Positions 1-6,374 are shown, numbered from the stretch's first letter. The stretch: 12,338 bases of DNA from an uncultured Rhodobacter sp. (GCA_937901435.1 CALGTJ010000081.1:1-12338); one strand, 5' to 3'. Notes: generated by a model not told the origin, from the letters alone. A program made the numbers and translations.

Positions 1-48
1 ACCAAACCCTCGCCTGAGACGCACACTCTCAAAATGGGGGGTGAGTAA
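1..48 (+). CDS. 3' end of an unidentified gene (partial, cut by window edge)
   Basis: From base 1 a frame is open for 15 codons and closes with TAA at 46-48; the visible C-terminus reads TKPSPETHTLKMGGE. That it is a real gene end is an inference. It fits because a GTG start with a sensible N-terminus begins at 41, giving the short stop/start overlap common in bacterial operons. Nothing in 15 residues allows a family call, and a chance open frame this short cannot be excluded. Confidence 0.4.
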   Translation, partial: TKPSPETHTLKMGGE

Positions 49-363
49 TTACGATCCAAGCGCGGTTATCCCGGATCGGAACGCCGGGCGGGTGCGATTG
101 AAAGCTTCAATCACGACGGCGTTCTTATTGCGCGACGCCGCAAGCACAAACGCACTTTGCCGGTGCGTGAGATTTTGCTGTTTCTTGTGGCTGTCATGGC
201 CTTCAAGATCGTGCTGGTCTTTGATATGGGGGCCGCCGCCTATGGGGCGAAGGCCGCTGAGCTGAGTGCCGGAACCACGATAGAGCAATGGGCCGGTTGG
301 GCCATGCAGCTTGACCCGGTGTCGCATTTCATCGTCGATCAGGTGCGGTTCGCGGGCTGGTAA
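41..363 (+). pseudogene. Small single-pass membrane protein, apparently frameshifted
   Basis: Two adjacent frames look like halves of one protein. Starting at GTG 41, the first frame gives MSNYDPSAVIPDRNAGRVRLK. The frame ending with TAA at 361-363 gives, from about base 103, SFNHDGVLIARRRKHKR and then LPVREILLFLVAVMAFKIVLV, a basic stretch followed by one hydrophobic segment. It ends in an acidic/neutral C-terminal part with WAGWAMQLDPVSHF. A -1 step (one base lost, or two gained) near 100-106 joins them into a protein of about 107 residues. The second frame has no ATG or GTG between its upstream stop at 46-48 and TTG 157, so it lacks a good start of its own unless it begins at that TTG (68 residues). 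The basic run before the hydrophobic segment suggests the N-terminus is cytoplasmic. I do not recognise the family. Alternatives are a sequencing error, a recent pseudogene, or two separate short frames. I see no canonical slippery heptamer at the join. Confidence 0.5.
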
Positions 364-401
364 GTTTACGGGCGGATATCCGACCGGTTCCGGGCAAAAG
401 A

Positions 402-433
402 AAAGGCCGTGCTGAGGGATCAGCGCGGCCTTT
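402..433. terminator. Bidirectional rho-independent terminator
   Basis: Arms 402-415 (AAAGGCCGTGCTGA) and 420-433 pair over 14 positions with a single G-T wobble, around the 4-base loop GGGA. On the minus strand the stem is followed by the T-rich run TTTTCTTTTG, a good terminator tail for the DUF1127 gene whose stop lies at 462. On the plus strand the tail TTTAGTTTA is weaker but could end transcription of the small membrane-protein gene. Confidence 0.8.
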
Positions 434-461
434 AGTTTACCCGGTTCTGCATGATGTCGCC

Positions 462-677
462 TTAGCGGCGCAGAGGCGAGCTCATGTTGTGGATATCGCC
501 ACGTGTCAGGCCAAGATCGTCCAGTTCGTGATCGCTGAGGCGGGACAGTGCATTGCGTGTGACGCGCGTGTCGTTCCATGCGGCGAATGTGCCGATCAGG
601 CCAGAAAAGAAAGAGCCAGTCAGACCGCCCAAAAGGCGACCTTCAACTGCGGGACGGGAGGTTTCGTACGAAGCCAT
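462..677 (-). CDS. DUF1127 (YjiS-like) small protein
   Basis: A 71-residue protein. The C-terminal half carries the DUF1127 signature: a tryptophan (W in AAWNDTRVTRN) followed by LSRLSDHELDDLGLTRGDI, where 'L..LsDheLdDLGltRgdI' is the recognisable core. The N-terminal half is a Gly/Ser/Phe-rich linker (GRLLGGLTGSFFSGLIGTF). The start at 677 is chosen over the upstream ATG at 785 because the minus strand has AAGGA about ten bases before it and because MASYETSRP suits this family. Short DUF1127 proteins are widespread in alphaproteobacteria; some members elsewhere are linked to small-RNA turnover or phosphate and stress responses, but no role can be read from this sequence. It is the only minus-strand gene here, divergent from ruvC, and ends at a strong terminator. 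Confidence 0.9.
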   Translation of the reverse strand: MASYETSRPAVEGRLLGGLTGSFFSGLIGTFAAWNDTRVTRNALSRLSDHELDDLGLTRGDIHNMSSPLRR

Positions 678-770
678 CAGAGTGATCCTTAATGTCGGTG
701 TTTCAACTTTGGTGCGTTCTTGCGCCATTAACGGCCACGTAGGCCTATTATTTGAGCTAAACAAGAACGC

Positions 771-802
771 TTTTTGCATGCCCACTATGCTATTTTTGCA
801 TG
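771..802. repeat. Direct repeat TTTTTGCATG, two copies 22 bases apart
   Basis: TTTTTGCATG occurs at 771-780 and again exactly at 793-802. The 22-base period is close to two helical turns, so both copies would face the same side of the DNA, as in tandem regulator sites. They lie about 95-125 bases upstream of the DUF1127 start on the opposite strand. The repeat is seen directly; any protein-binding role is inference. Confidence 0.5.
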
Positions 803-932
803 GCAGAATCCCATCTTAAGAGACTGGAAATATTTATAGAATTCGGATGGCGGTTTTGTCGCTTTCACGCCGGGAAGCGGCGCAAAGGAACTTTGATTGT
901 GGCGAAATAAAGAAGCCATCCCTTGCGAGGGC

Positions 933-962
933 TTGGCGGATGTTCGCGTTTCGTGCTATTTG
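933..962 (+). promoter_or_regulatory. Candidate ruvC promoter with embedded LexA-like (SOS) box
   Basis: A -35-like TTGGCG (933-938) and a -10-like TATTTG (957-962) are separated by 18 bases. Between them lies GTTC (942-945), seven bases, then GTGC (953-956). This differs by one base from GTTC-N7-GTTC, the LexA operator known from Rhodobacter and other alphaproteobacteria. A repressor bound there would block the promoter. Damage induction of the ruv genes is known in several bacteria, so the placement makes sense, but the single mismatch keeps this tentative. Confidence 0.4.
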
Positions 963-1006
963 GCTAAAAAGCCGGATAAAAGGCCAAGAAAAAAGCAGGT
1001 GGGCAG

Positions 1007-1579
1007 ATGCGTGTTTTAGGGATCGATCCGGGATTGAGACGAATGGGTTGGGGGATAATCGAGGTCGAAGGATCGCGAATCTCTCATATCGCGAACGGGG
1101 TGTGTACGTCTGACGGGGATGATTTGGCGGAAAGACTGCTGAGTCTATACAACCAACTGACCGAAATTGTCGCCCGCTATGCGCCGGAAACGGCAGCGGT
1201 CGAAAAGACATTCGTGAACAAGGACGGCGCGGGTACGCTAAAGCTGGGTCAGGCGCGCGCGATTGCCATGCTGGTGCCGGCGCAGGCGGGGCTGCCGATC
1301 GGGGAATATGCCCCGAACTCTGTCAAGAAAACCGTGGTGGGTGTGGGCCACGCCGCCAAGGCGCAGATCGATCATATGGTGCGGCTGCAATTGCCGGGGG
1401 TCGCGATCGTGGGGCCGGATTCTGCGGATGCTTTGGCGATTGCACTGTGCCATGCGCATTATGCTCGGGCTTCTGGACGGATGGAGGCTGCGTTGAAGCG
1501 CGCAGATGCCGGAACGACGGGCGCGACCAAGCGACCGATGCGGGATGTGGTGTCCTACAGAAAGCGGGGCGCGGCATGA
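1007..1579 (+). CDS. ruvC: Holliday junction resolvase RuvC
   Basis: RuvC is the endonuclease that cuts four-way Holliday junctions symmetrically during recombinational repair, working as a dimer with RuvAB. The 190 residues match the usual family length. The four acidic catalytic residues are all present at the same numbers as in E. coli: D7 in GIDPG, E66 in AAVEKTF, and D138 and D141 in [10 protein letters not shown]69, the position implicated in junction stacking, is also present. The ATG at 1007 follows a purine-rich GCAGGTGGGCAG. The TGA stop overlaps the ruvA start in an ATGA, which suggests translational coupling. The C-terminal 30 residues are basic and look disordered. Transcription may be SOS-controlled through the LexA-like site upstream. 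Confidence 0.98.
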   Translation: MRVLGIDPGLRRMGWGIIEVEGSRISHIANGVCTSDGDDLAERLLSLYNQLTEIVARYAPETAAVEKTFVNKDGAGTLKLGQARAIAMLVPAQAGLPIGEYAPNSVKKTVVGVGHAAKAQIDHMVRLQLPGVAIVGPDSADALAIALCHAHYARASGRMEAALKRADAGTTGATKRPMRDVVSYRKRGAA

Positions 1580-2253
1580 TTGGACGCCTCGCCGGACGGC
1601 TTGATTATCGCGGGACGGATCATGTTCTGATCGACGTGCGTGGGGTCGGGTACATCGTTCATGTGTCTGACCGCACCATGGCCAGCCTGCCGCGGATCGG
1701 CGAGGCGGTCGCGCTGTATACCGAACTGCTGGTGCGCGAGGATCTGTTGCAGCTGTTCGGGTTTACCTCGCTGATGGAAAAGGAATGGCACCGTCTGTTG
1801 ATCTCTGTGCAGGGGATCGGGGCCAAGGCCTCTATGGCGATTTTGGGGACTCTTGGCGCGGAAGGCATTGCGCGGGCGATTGCGCTTGGCGATTGGAACG
1901 CGGTCAAAGCCGCGCCCGGTGTCGGGCCGAAGATTGCACAGCGGGTGGTGAACGAGCTAAAGGACAAGGCCCCCTCTGTGATGGCCATGGGCGGCGCGGT
2001 CATGGCATCAGATGATGGCCTGATTGAAACTGATGCGCCTGTTGTCACCGGCGCGGCCGCCCCGTCAACCGCACCGCGTCCTCGAAATGGCAGCGCGGCG
2101 GCTCAGGCCGAGGCTCTGTCGGCCCTGTCCAATCTGGGTTATGGACCCGGAGAGGCGTCGCAGGCGATTGCAGAGGCCTCTGGCGTCGATCCTGACTTGC
2201 AGACGCCGGGCTTGATCCGCGCGGCGCTAAAGCTGCTGGCACCGAAGGGCTAG
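1576..2253 (+). CDS. ruvA: Holliday junction branch migration protein RuvA
   Basis: RuvA binds the four-way junction as a tetramer and docks the RuvB motors that drive branch migration. The protein has 225 residues. Domain I (about 1-62) is the OB fold starting [13 protein letters not shown] and contains the acidic pin residues E55 and D56. Domain II has two helix-hairpin-helix motifs, QGIGAK (79-84) and PGVGPK (114-119), which contact DNA backbones. Residues about 135-175 form an Ala/Pro-rich flexible linker, longer than in E. coli. Domain III (about 176-225, [18 protein letters not shown]) is the RuvB-binding module. The start at 1576 overlaps the ruvC stop; the much longer open frame extending upstream lies inside ruvC and is discarded. 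Confidence 0.98.
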   Translation: MIGRLAGRLDYRGTDHVLIDVRGVGYIVHVSDRTMASLPRIGEAVALYTELLVREDLLQLFGFTSLMEKEWHRLLISVQGIGAKASMAILGTLGAEGIARAIALGDWNAVKAAPGVGPKIAQRVVNELKDKAPSVMAMGGAVMASDDGLIETDAPVVTGAAAPSTAPRPRNGSAAAQAEALSALSNLGYGPGEASQAIAEASGVDPDLQTPGLIRAALKLLAPKG

Positions 2254-2256
2254 AGG

Positions 2257-3285
2257 ATGAGCGAACCAGACCCGACTCTGCGCGGCACCAAGCGTCCCGA
2301 GGATGTGGACCGCGCGATGCGGCCGCAAACGCTGGACGATTTTACTGGTCAGTCCGAGGCGCGTGCGAACCTGCGCGTGTTTATCCAAAGCGCCAAGCAG
2401 CGGGGCGAGGCGATGGATCACGCGCTGTTCCATGGCCCTCCCGGTTTGGGTAAGACCACGCTTGCGCAAATCATCGCGCGCGAGTTGGGGGTGAATTTTC
2501 GCATGACTTCCGGGCCGGTCTTGGCAAAGGCGGGTGATCTGGCGGCGATCCTGACCAATCTTGAAGCGCATGACGTGCTGTTCATCGACGAGATCCACCG
2601 ACTGAATCCGGTGGTCGAAGAGATCCTGTATCCTGCGCTAGAAGATTTCGAACTGGATCTGGTGATTGGCGAGGGGCCTGCCGCGCGCACGGTGCGGATC
2701 GAGCTTGCACCCTTTACGCTTGTGGGGGCGACCACGCGGCTGGGCTTGTTGACCACGCCTTTGCGCGACCGCTTTGGTATTCCGGTTCGGCTGCAATTCT
2801 ACACTGTGGATGAGTTGCACGAGATCGTCGCGCGGGGCGCGCGTATGATGGATATTCCGGCCGAGGACGCCGGATTGCGCGAGATTGCCAAGCGTGCCCG
2901 AGGCACACCCCGGATCGCCGGGCGCTTGCTGCGTCGCGTGGTGGATTTTGCCGTGGTCGAGGGCGGTGGGCGACTGACCCGCGCGATTGCGGACAATGCG
3001 CTGACCCGGCTGGGCGTCGATAACCTAGGCTTAGATGGGGCGGATCGGCGCTATCTCGGCATGATCGCCGAGAACTTTGGCGGGGGCCCTGTCGGCATTG
3101 AAACGATGTGTGCCGCCTTGAGTGAAAGCCGTGACGGGCTTGAAGAAGTGGTGGAACCCTACCTGCTGCAACAGGGATTGATCCAGCGCACTCCGCGCGG
3201 GCGGTTGTTGGCCAGCAAGGCGTGGCAGCATCTGGGGCTGGAACCGCCAAGGCCCCCCGGTCAGACGGATCTGTTCGAGGGTTAG
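2257..3285 (+). CDS. ruvB: Holliday junction branch migration ATPase RuvB
   Basis: RuvB is the AAA+ ring motor that pulls DNA through the RuvA-bound junction. All landmarks of the 342-residue protein are present: Walker A GPPGLGKT (60-67), Walker B VLFIDEIH with D111/E112, sensor 1 in GATTR (157-161), an arginine-finger region LRDRFG (169-174), sensor 2 in RGTPRIAGR (215-223), and the C-terminal winged helix with RTPRGR (311-316). The ATG at 2257 comes three bases after the ruvA stop, preceded by AGAGG, so ruvCAB is a single transcription unit. The length and domain order are normal. Confidence 0.99.
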   Translation: MSEPDPTLRGTKRPEDVDRAMRPQTLDDFTGQSEARANLRVFIQSAKQRGEAMDHALFHGPPGLGKTTLAQIIARELGVNFRMTSGPVLAKAGDLAAILTNLEAHDVLFIDEIHRLNPVVEEILYPALEDFELDLVIGEGPAARTVRIELAPFTLVGATTRLGLLTTPLRDRFGIPVRLQFYTVDELHEIVARGARMMDIPAEDAGLREIAKRARGTPRIAGRLLRRVVDFAVVEGGGRLTRAIADNALTRLGVDNLGLDGADRRYLGMIAENFGGGPVGIETMCAALSESRDGLEEVVEPYLLQQGLIQRTPRGRLLASKAWQHLGLEPPRPPGQTDLFEG

Positions 3286-3300
3286 TTGCGGGGTGGGGCT

Positions 3301-3317
3301 GGTCGGAGTATCTGACC
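3301..3317 (+). other. Short hairpin between ruvB and the following gene
   Basis: GGTCGGA (3301-3307) and TCTGACC (3311-3317) pair over seven positions with one G-T wobble around a 3-base loop. No T-run follows, so this is not a classical terminator. It may be chance, or an mRNA-processing or attenuation element between ruvB and the 216-residue gene. Confidence 0.25.
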
Positions 3318-3345
3318 TGCTGTCACCCACAAGAGAGTTTCAGAC

Positions 3346-3996
3346 ATGACACCGGATGAGATCGAGGCCCTGTTCACCCGCAGCGACGGGTCTTACCTTT
3401 TTGCCCGCTGGGGGCGTGCCATTGCGCCGATTGTCTTTGGGGTCGAGGATGAGACGCTTGCGGTGGTCAAGGGTGCTTGCCAGGCGGTGGTTGCCTTGGC
3501 CGGGCATGAGATGACCGATATGGACGCAGAGCTTGGCAGCAACCTGATGGTGTTTTTCCTTCGTGATTGGGCGGAATTGCCAGAGGTGCCGGGGCTGGAG
3601 CGTCTGGTTCCTGAACTGGGCCCCCTCGTTGCGCGTCTGACAGAGGCCGAGGCGAACCAATACCGCCTGTTCCGCTTTGATCAGGCAGGCGCGATCAAGG
3701 CGGCCTTTGTCTTTATCTGTATGGACTGCGAGTTGGAAAAGGTCAGCGCCGATACGCTGGTGCTAAGTCAGATGGTGCAGGTCATCCTGCTGTGGTCGGA
3801 TCGTGCGTTTCAGGACAGGTCTGCCTTGGCAAAAGTGGTGGGTGGAAAGGTTATTCTGCGCCCGGACATCGCCGATGTGATCCGCGCGGCCTATGATCCG
3901 GTGATGCCCTTCATGGCGCAGGATCCCAGTCACGCGCTGCGCTTGGCCGCGCGGTTACAGGCCGGACAAGGAGCCGGACAAGGAATTGTGAATTGA
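3346..3996 (+). CDS. Unassigned cytoplasmic protein of 216 residues
   Basis: I do not recognise this protein. It has no signal peptide and no clear membrane helix. It looks globular and mildly acidic, with alternating helical stretches: MTPDEIEALFTRSDGSYLFARWG at the N-terminus, AFVFICMDCELEKVSADTLV around 120-138, and IADVIRAAYDPVMPFM near 175-190. The cysteines C125 and C128 form a CxxC, with a third at C45. The C-terminus is a short Gln/Gly tail (GQGAGQG). Coding is supported by length, G/C-rich third positions like the neighbours, and an ATG at 3346 with AGAGAG upstream. It lies 60 bases after ruvB on the same strand and could share its transcript. Its function is unknown, and CxxC alone does not prove metal or redox activity. 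Confidence 0.85.
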   Translation: MTPDEIEALFTRSDGSYLFARWGRAIAPIVFGVEDETLAVVKGACQAVVALAGHEMTDMDAELGSNLMVFFLRDWAELPEVPGLERLVPELGPLVARLTEAEANQYRLFRFDQAGAIKAAFVFICMDCELEKVSADTLVLSQMVQVILLWSDRAFQDRSALAKVVGGKVILRPDIADVIRAAYDPVMPFMAQDPSHALRLAARLQAGQGAGQGIVN

Positions 3997-4037
3997 CGCA
4001 GGGCGGGCGAAATGTTCCTCTGAAATCACAAAAAGCT

Positions 4038-4067
4038 TTGTGTTTGATAATCGGACAGAATTATAAT
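4038..4067 (+). promoter_or_regulatory. Candidate promoter of the SH3b gene
   Basis: TTGTGT (4038-4043) and a consensus -10 TATAAT (4062-4067) are spaced 18 bases apart in an unusually A/T-rich stretch. The -10 sits inside the palindrome AATTATAATT (4059-4068). A second TATAAT at 4141-4146 lacks a well-spaced -35. The site gives a leader of about 95 bases before the ATG at 4169. Confidence 0.4.
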
Positions 4068-4168
4068 TGATCTTATAGGGTTTTTCACACTCGTCGCCGT
4101 TCTTGGTTTTTGATTGGCGCCCTCAGAACGTGAATGCCATTATAATTGTTATTTTGAAGGGAGTTAAT

Positions 4169-4525
4169 ATGAGAAAACTGTTGATAACGGGCCTTGTTGC
4201 CTCCACTGCATCGCTTGGCGCTGTCGGAGCCGAGGCATCCTCTGGTTGGGTCAAGCAAGGCGTGTCGCTGAATGCGCGGTCTGGCCCAAGCACGAGCTAT
4301 CCTGTGGTGCACACCTTTTCGTCCTGCTCTGAACTAACCTTGGGGCAATGGCAGAATGGTTGGGTTCAGGTGTCGTACAACTACCAAAACTACTGGGTGT
4401 CCGGGCAATACGTCACAAACCACGCCTGCCAGCCATATAAACCACAACACAATCCGGTCTATAAACCACAGCATAATCCGGTTTACAAAGCGCCAAGCGG
4501 CGGCGGCACCTATAAGAACTACTGA
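4169..4525 (+). CDS. Secreted SH3b-domain protein with C-terminal octapeptide repeat
   Basis: A 118-residue protein. Residues 1-23 form a Sec signal peptide: basic MRK, a hydrophobic core LLITGLVASTASLGAVG, and an A-E-A cleavage site. Residues about 27-87 look like a bacterial SH3 (SH3b, YgiM-like) domain, with SLNARSGPSTSYPVV and NGWVQVSYNYQNYWVSGQYV as the typical 'lNvRsGPst...gWv.V.y.g..GWv...yl' pattern. Such domains often bind cell-wall peptides. C53 and C87 could form a disulfide. The tail has two copies of PQHNPVYK (92-107), then a Gly/Tyr-rich end. The ATG at 4169 is preferred over 4103 because of AAGGGAG six bases upstream and the clean signal peptide. The periplasmic location is inferred. 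The gene has A/T-rich flanks and lies between the ruv and tol clusters, which suggests an insertion. Confidence 0.85.
   Translation: MRKLLITGLVASTASLGAVGAEASSGWVKQGVSLNARSGPSTSYPVVHTFSSCSELTLGQWQNGWVQVSYNYQNYWVSGQYVTNHACQPYKPQHNPVYKPQHNPVYKAPSGGGTYKNY
4439..4486 (+). repeat. Tandem 24-base repeat coding for two KPQHNPVY units
   Basis: Units 4439-4462 and 4463-4486 are identical except at four positions, and all four changes are silent third-base differences (CAA/CAG, CAC/CAT, GTC/GTT, TAT/TAC). The peptide repeat is therefore perfectly kept while the DNA has drifted, which argues for selection on the protein tail. Confidence 0.8.
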
Positions 4526-4542
4526 TACTCTCGGTATATCAG

Positions 4543-4586
4543 AACTCCGGAGATGCTGGGTGAAAACCTTTTGCCTCTCTGGAGTT
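4543..4586 (+). terminator. Hairpin after the SH3b gene, possible weak terminator
   Basis: AACTCCGGAGA (4543-4553) pairs with TCTCTGGAGTT (4576-4586) over 11 positions with one G-T wobble. The 22-base loop itself contains GGT-GAAA-ACC. Only three Ts follow at the end of the stem, so it lacks a proper U-run. It sits 17 bases after the SH3b stop and about 115 bases before ybgC. Confidence 0.4.
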
Positions 4587-4702
4587 TGCCAAGTTATTCC
4601 GCCGTTGATCCACGACCGATGCGACCCTGTCCAAGCCGCCTGCTTGCGCTTGGCATCGTGTCTCGATAGCCAAGCGACAGCGTACAGATCCGGCAGAGAC
4701 AC

Positions 4703-5095
4703 ATGCACAGCTTTGATATCCGCGTTTATTATGAGGATACCGATCTTGCCGGGATCGTCTATTACGCCAATTACCTCAAATTCATTGAACGGGCGCGGAC
4801 AGAATTTGTGCGCAGCCTTGGCGTCGATCAGGTCGCGCTAAAGCGAGATCGCGGGATCGTTTTTGCGGTGCGTCGCGTTGAGGCTGATTATATTTCTGCG
4901 GGCAAATTTGATGACCTTTTGACGGTCGAGACCTCGGTCATCAGAACGACCGGTGCGCGCATCGAATTGGGTCAGGATGTGCGTCGGGGCGACGAAATCC
5001 TGTTCACCTCGCAGATCACATTAGTGGCATTACGGGACTCTGGCAGTCCGACGCGGATTCCGGCGGATATTCGCTCAATGTTACAGCCAGTTTGA
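4703..5095 (+). CDS. ybgC: Tol-Pal-associated acyl-CoA thioesterase YbgC
   Basis: This is a hotdog-fold thioesterase of the YbgC/4-hydroxybenzoyl-CoA thioesterase family; members hydrolyse acyl-CoA and are linked to phospholipid metabolism at the inner membrane. The 130 residues begin with the family signature YYEDTDLAGIVYYANYLKF, then IERARTE. D14 in the D-x-D-x-x-G motif is the expected catalytic aspartate. The conserved core RVEADYISAGKFDDLLTVET follows. The gene heads the tol-pal cluster, as in many proteobacteria. It is 177 bases downstream of the SH3b gene. Its ribosome-binding site (GGCAGAG before ATG 4703) is modest. No abnormality is seen. Confidence 0.95.
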   Translation: MHSFDIRVYYEDTDLAGIVYYANYLKFIERARTEFVRSLGVDQVALKRDRGIVFAVRRVEADYISAGKFDDLLTVETSVIRTTGARIELGQDVRRGDEILFTSQITLVALRDSGSPTRIPADIRSMLQPV

Positions 5096-5104
5096 GCATT
5101 CCTT

Positions 5105-5152
5105 AACAGTGCTACTGTTTCCTTGGCTTTCCCCTTCTTTTTCGGCTAGAAT
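5105..5152 (+). promoter_or_regulatory. Candidate tolQ promoter with adjacent inverted repeat
   Basis: TTGGCT (5123-5128) and TAGAAT (5147-5152) are separated by 18 bases, 65 bases before the tolQ start. Immediately upstream, AACAGT (5105-5110) and ACTGTT (5114-5119) form a perfect 6-base inverted repeat around GCT. It could be an operator or the remnant of a stem after ybgC. The promoter would let tolQRA be expressed independently of ybgC. Confidence 0.4.
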
Positions 5153-5216
5153 CATCCCTAACAAGAGCCAAGGGTGCGAAAACGTGCCTCTAAGGCCAGA
5201 CCGAAGAGCAGGACTG

Positions 5217-5885
5217 ATGGATACTGAATACACCTTACTCGCGCTGTTCTTGCGCGCGTCTTTTGTCGTGCAAATGGTGATGATTATGCTGATCATTGCG
5301 TCCTTTTGGGCGTGGTCGATCATCATTCAGAAACTGATTGCGTTTCGCAAGGCGCGCAACGAATCGAACGTCTTTGACGCGGCCTTCTGGTCGGGTGAAC
5401 CTTTGGACGAATTGTACCAGACCATCGGGGCCGAACCGCAGGGCGCGTCGGAAAAGATCTTTTCCGCCGGGATGCTGGAATGGCGGCGCTCTCACCGTCA
5501 GGACGGTGGGCTGATTGCAGGGGCACAGGCGCGGATTGACCGGTCTATGGACGTGGCAATTGCGGCCGAGGCCGAAGGTTTGAACAAGGGTCTGCCCTTT
5601 CTTGCCACGGTCGGGGCGACAGCGCCCTTTGTCGGTCTTTTTGGGACAGTGATCGGGATCATGCGCTCTTTCATCGAGATTGCGCAGGAAGAATCGACCT
5701 CTCTGGTGGTCGTAGCCCCCGGCATCGCAGAGGCCTTGCTGGCGACGGGTCTCGGCCTTTTGGCGGCGATCCCGGCAGTGATTTTTTACAACAAGCTGGC
5801 CGCAGACAGTGACCAGATCGTCGCCGGGTATGAAAGCTTTGCTGATGAGTTTTCCACGATCCTCAGCCGTCAGTTGGATAGCTGA
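5217..5885 (+). CDS. tolQ: TolQ, proton-channel subunit of the Tol motor
   Basis: TolQ forms the pentameric inner-membrane stator that, with TolR, converts the proton gradient into force on TolA. The 222 residues show the family's three membrane segments: about 15-38 (VVQMVMIMLIIASFWAWSII), 127-150 (PFLATVGATAPFVGLFGTVIG) and 164-191 (VVVAPGIAEALLATGLGLLA). A large cytoplasmic loop lies between the first two. The second and third segments carry the conserved TolQ/ExbB/MotA signature. The ATG at 5217 is chosen rather than the upstream frame opening at 5109, whose extra 36 residues are not TolQ-like and span the proposed promoter; AGCAGGA precedes the chosen ATG. tolR follows after three bases. 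Confidence 0.97.
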   Translation: MDTEYTLLALFLRASFVVQMVMIMLIIASFWAWSIIIQKLIAFRKARNESNVFDAAFWSGEPLDELYQTIGAEPQGASEKIFSAGMLEWRRSHRQDGGLIAGAQARIDRSMDVAIAAEAEGLNKGLPFLATVGATAPFVGLFGTVIGIMRSFIEIAQEESTSLVVVAPGIAEALLATGLGLLAAIPAVIFYNKLAADSDQIVAGYESFADEFSTILSRQLDS

Positions 5886-5888
5886 ACC

Positions 5889-6374
5889 ATGGGGGCAGGG
5901 GTTATAAAAGGATCGGGCGACGGAGGGCAGCGGCGCGGGCGTCGCAGGCGCGGTGGGTCCCGTCGTGCGATGTCAGAGATCAACGTGACGCCTTTCGTGG
6001 ACGTGATGCTGGTTTTGTTGATCATCTTTATGGTCGCGGCCCCTTTGCTGACGGTGGGTGTTCCTGTGCAATTGCCCGAGACCGCCGCAGAGGCCCTGCC
6101 CGTCGAAGACGAAGAACCCTTGACCGTGACGATCACCGCAGAAGGTCTGATCACGATCCAGACAACCGAAACACCTGCGGATGACCTGATCCCCAAGCTA
6201 CGGGCGATTGCCGCAGAGCGCACCAGCAACAAGATTTTCCTGCGCGCGGACGGGGCGATCCCGTACGAACAGGTGATGCAGGTCATGGGCGCGCTGAACG
6301 CCGGGGGTTTTCGCAACATTGGTCTGGTTACGGACACAGGCGGGCCGACGCTGAACGGCGCGTCGGGCGGCTGA
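5889..6374 (+). CDS. tolR: TolR, Tol motor rotor/plug subunit
   Basis: TolR works with TolQ at the inner membrane and has a periplasmic domain that can contact peptidoglycan. The 161-residue protein starts with a Gly/Arg-rich cytoplasmic tail (RRGRRRRGGSRR, about 15-26). The hallmark INVTPFVDVMLVLLIIFMVA follows, in which D38 equals the essential proton-carrying aspartate of TolR/ExbD. The single membrane helix runs about 37-56. The periplasmic part (57-161) has the ExbD/TolR fold, including DDLIPKLRAIAAERTSNKIFLRAD and VMQVMGALNAGGFRNIGLVTD. The start is three bases after the tolQ stop. The long basic N-terminus is seen in many alphaproteobacterial TolR proteins, so I keep ATG 5889 over M28. 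Confidence 0.97.
   Translation: MGAGVIKGSGDGGQRRGRRRRGGSRRAMSEINVTPFVDVMLVLLIIFMVAAPLLTVGVPVQLPETAAEALPVEDEEPLTVTITAEGLITIQTTETPADDLIPKLRAIAAERTSNKIFLRADGAIPYEQVMQVMGALNAGGFRNIGLVTDTGGPTLNGASGG

Larger units (their letters stand above)
678..1006. other. Divergent intergenic region between the DUF1127 gene and ruvC
   Basis: This stretch contains no convincing gene. The plus-strand frame 847-1113 and the minus-strand frame 834-1211 both run into ruvC and resemble no protein I know. The half nearer the DUF1127 gene is A/T-rich and contains a 9-base inverted repeat (714-722 and 762-770) and a 10-base direct repeat (771-780 and 793-802). The half nearer ruvC holds a candidate promoter with a LexA-like site. 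I see no clear -35/-10 pair for the DUF1127 gene. Confidence 0.7.

Noticed and set aside
847..1113. 88-residue plus-strand open frame before ruvC
   Set aside because: It runs 107 bases into ruvC in another frame and has no family resemblance; the ruvC promoter candidate lies inside it.
834..1211. 125-residue minus-strand open frame upstream of and inside ruvC
   Set aside because: It overlaps the ruvC start antisense, has no recognisable protein features, and is biased by the complement of ruvC codons.
4334..4841. Open frames on both strands across the SH3b-ybgC gap
   Set aside because: They overlap the SH3b and ybgC coding regions in other frames, and the gap part shows no coding character.
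5109..5216. Extended N-terminus for TolQ
   Set aside because: The 36 extra residues are not TolQ-like, cover a promoter-like region, and ATG 5217 has a better ribosome-binding site.
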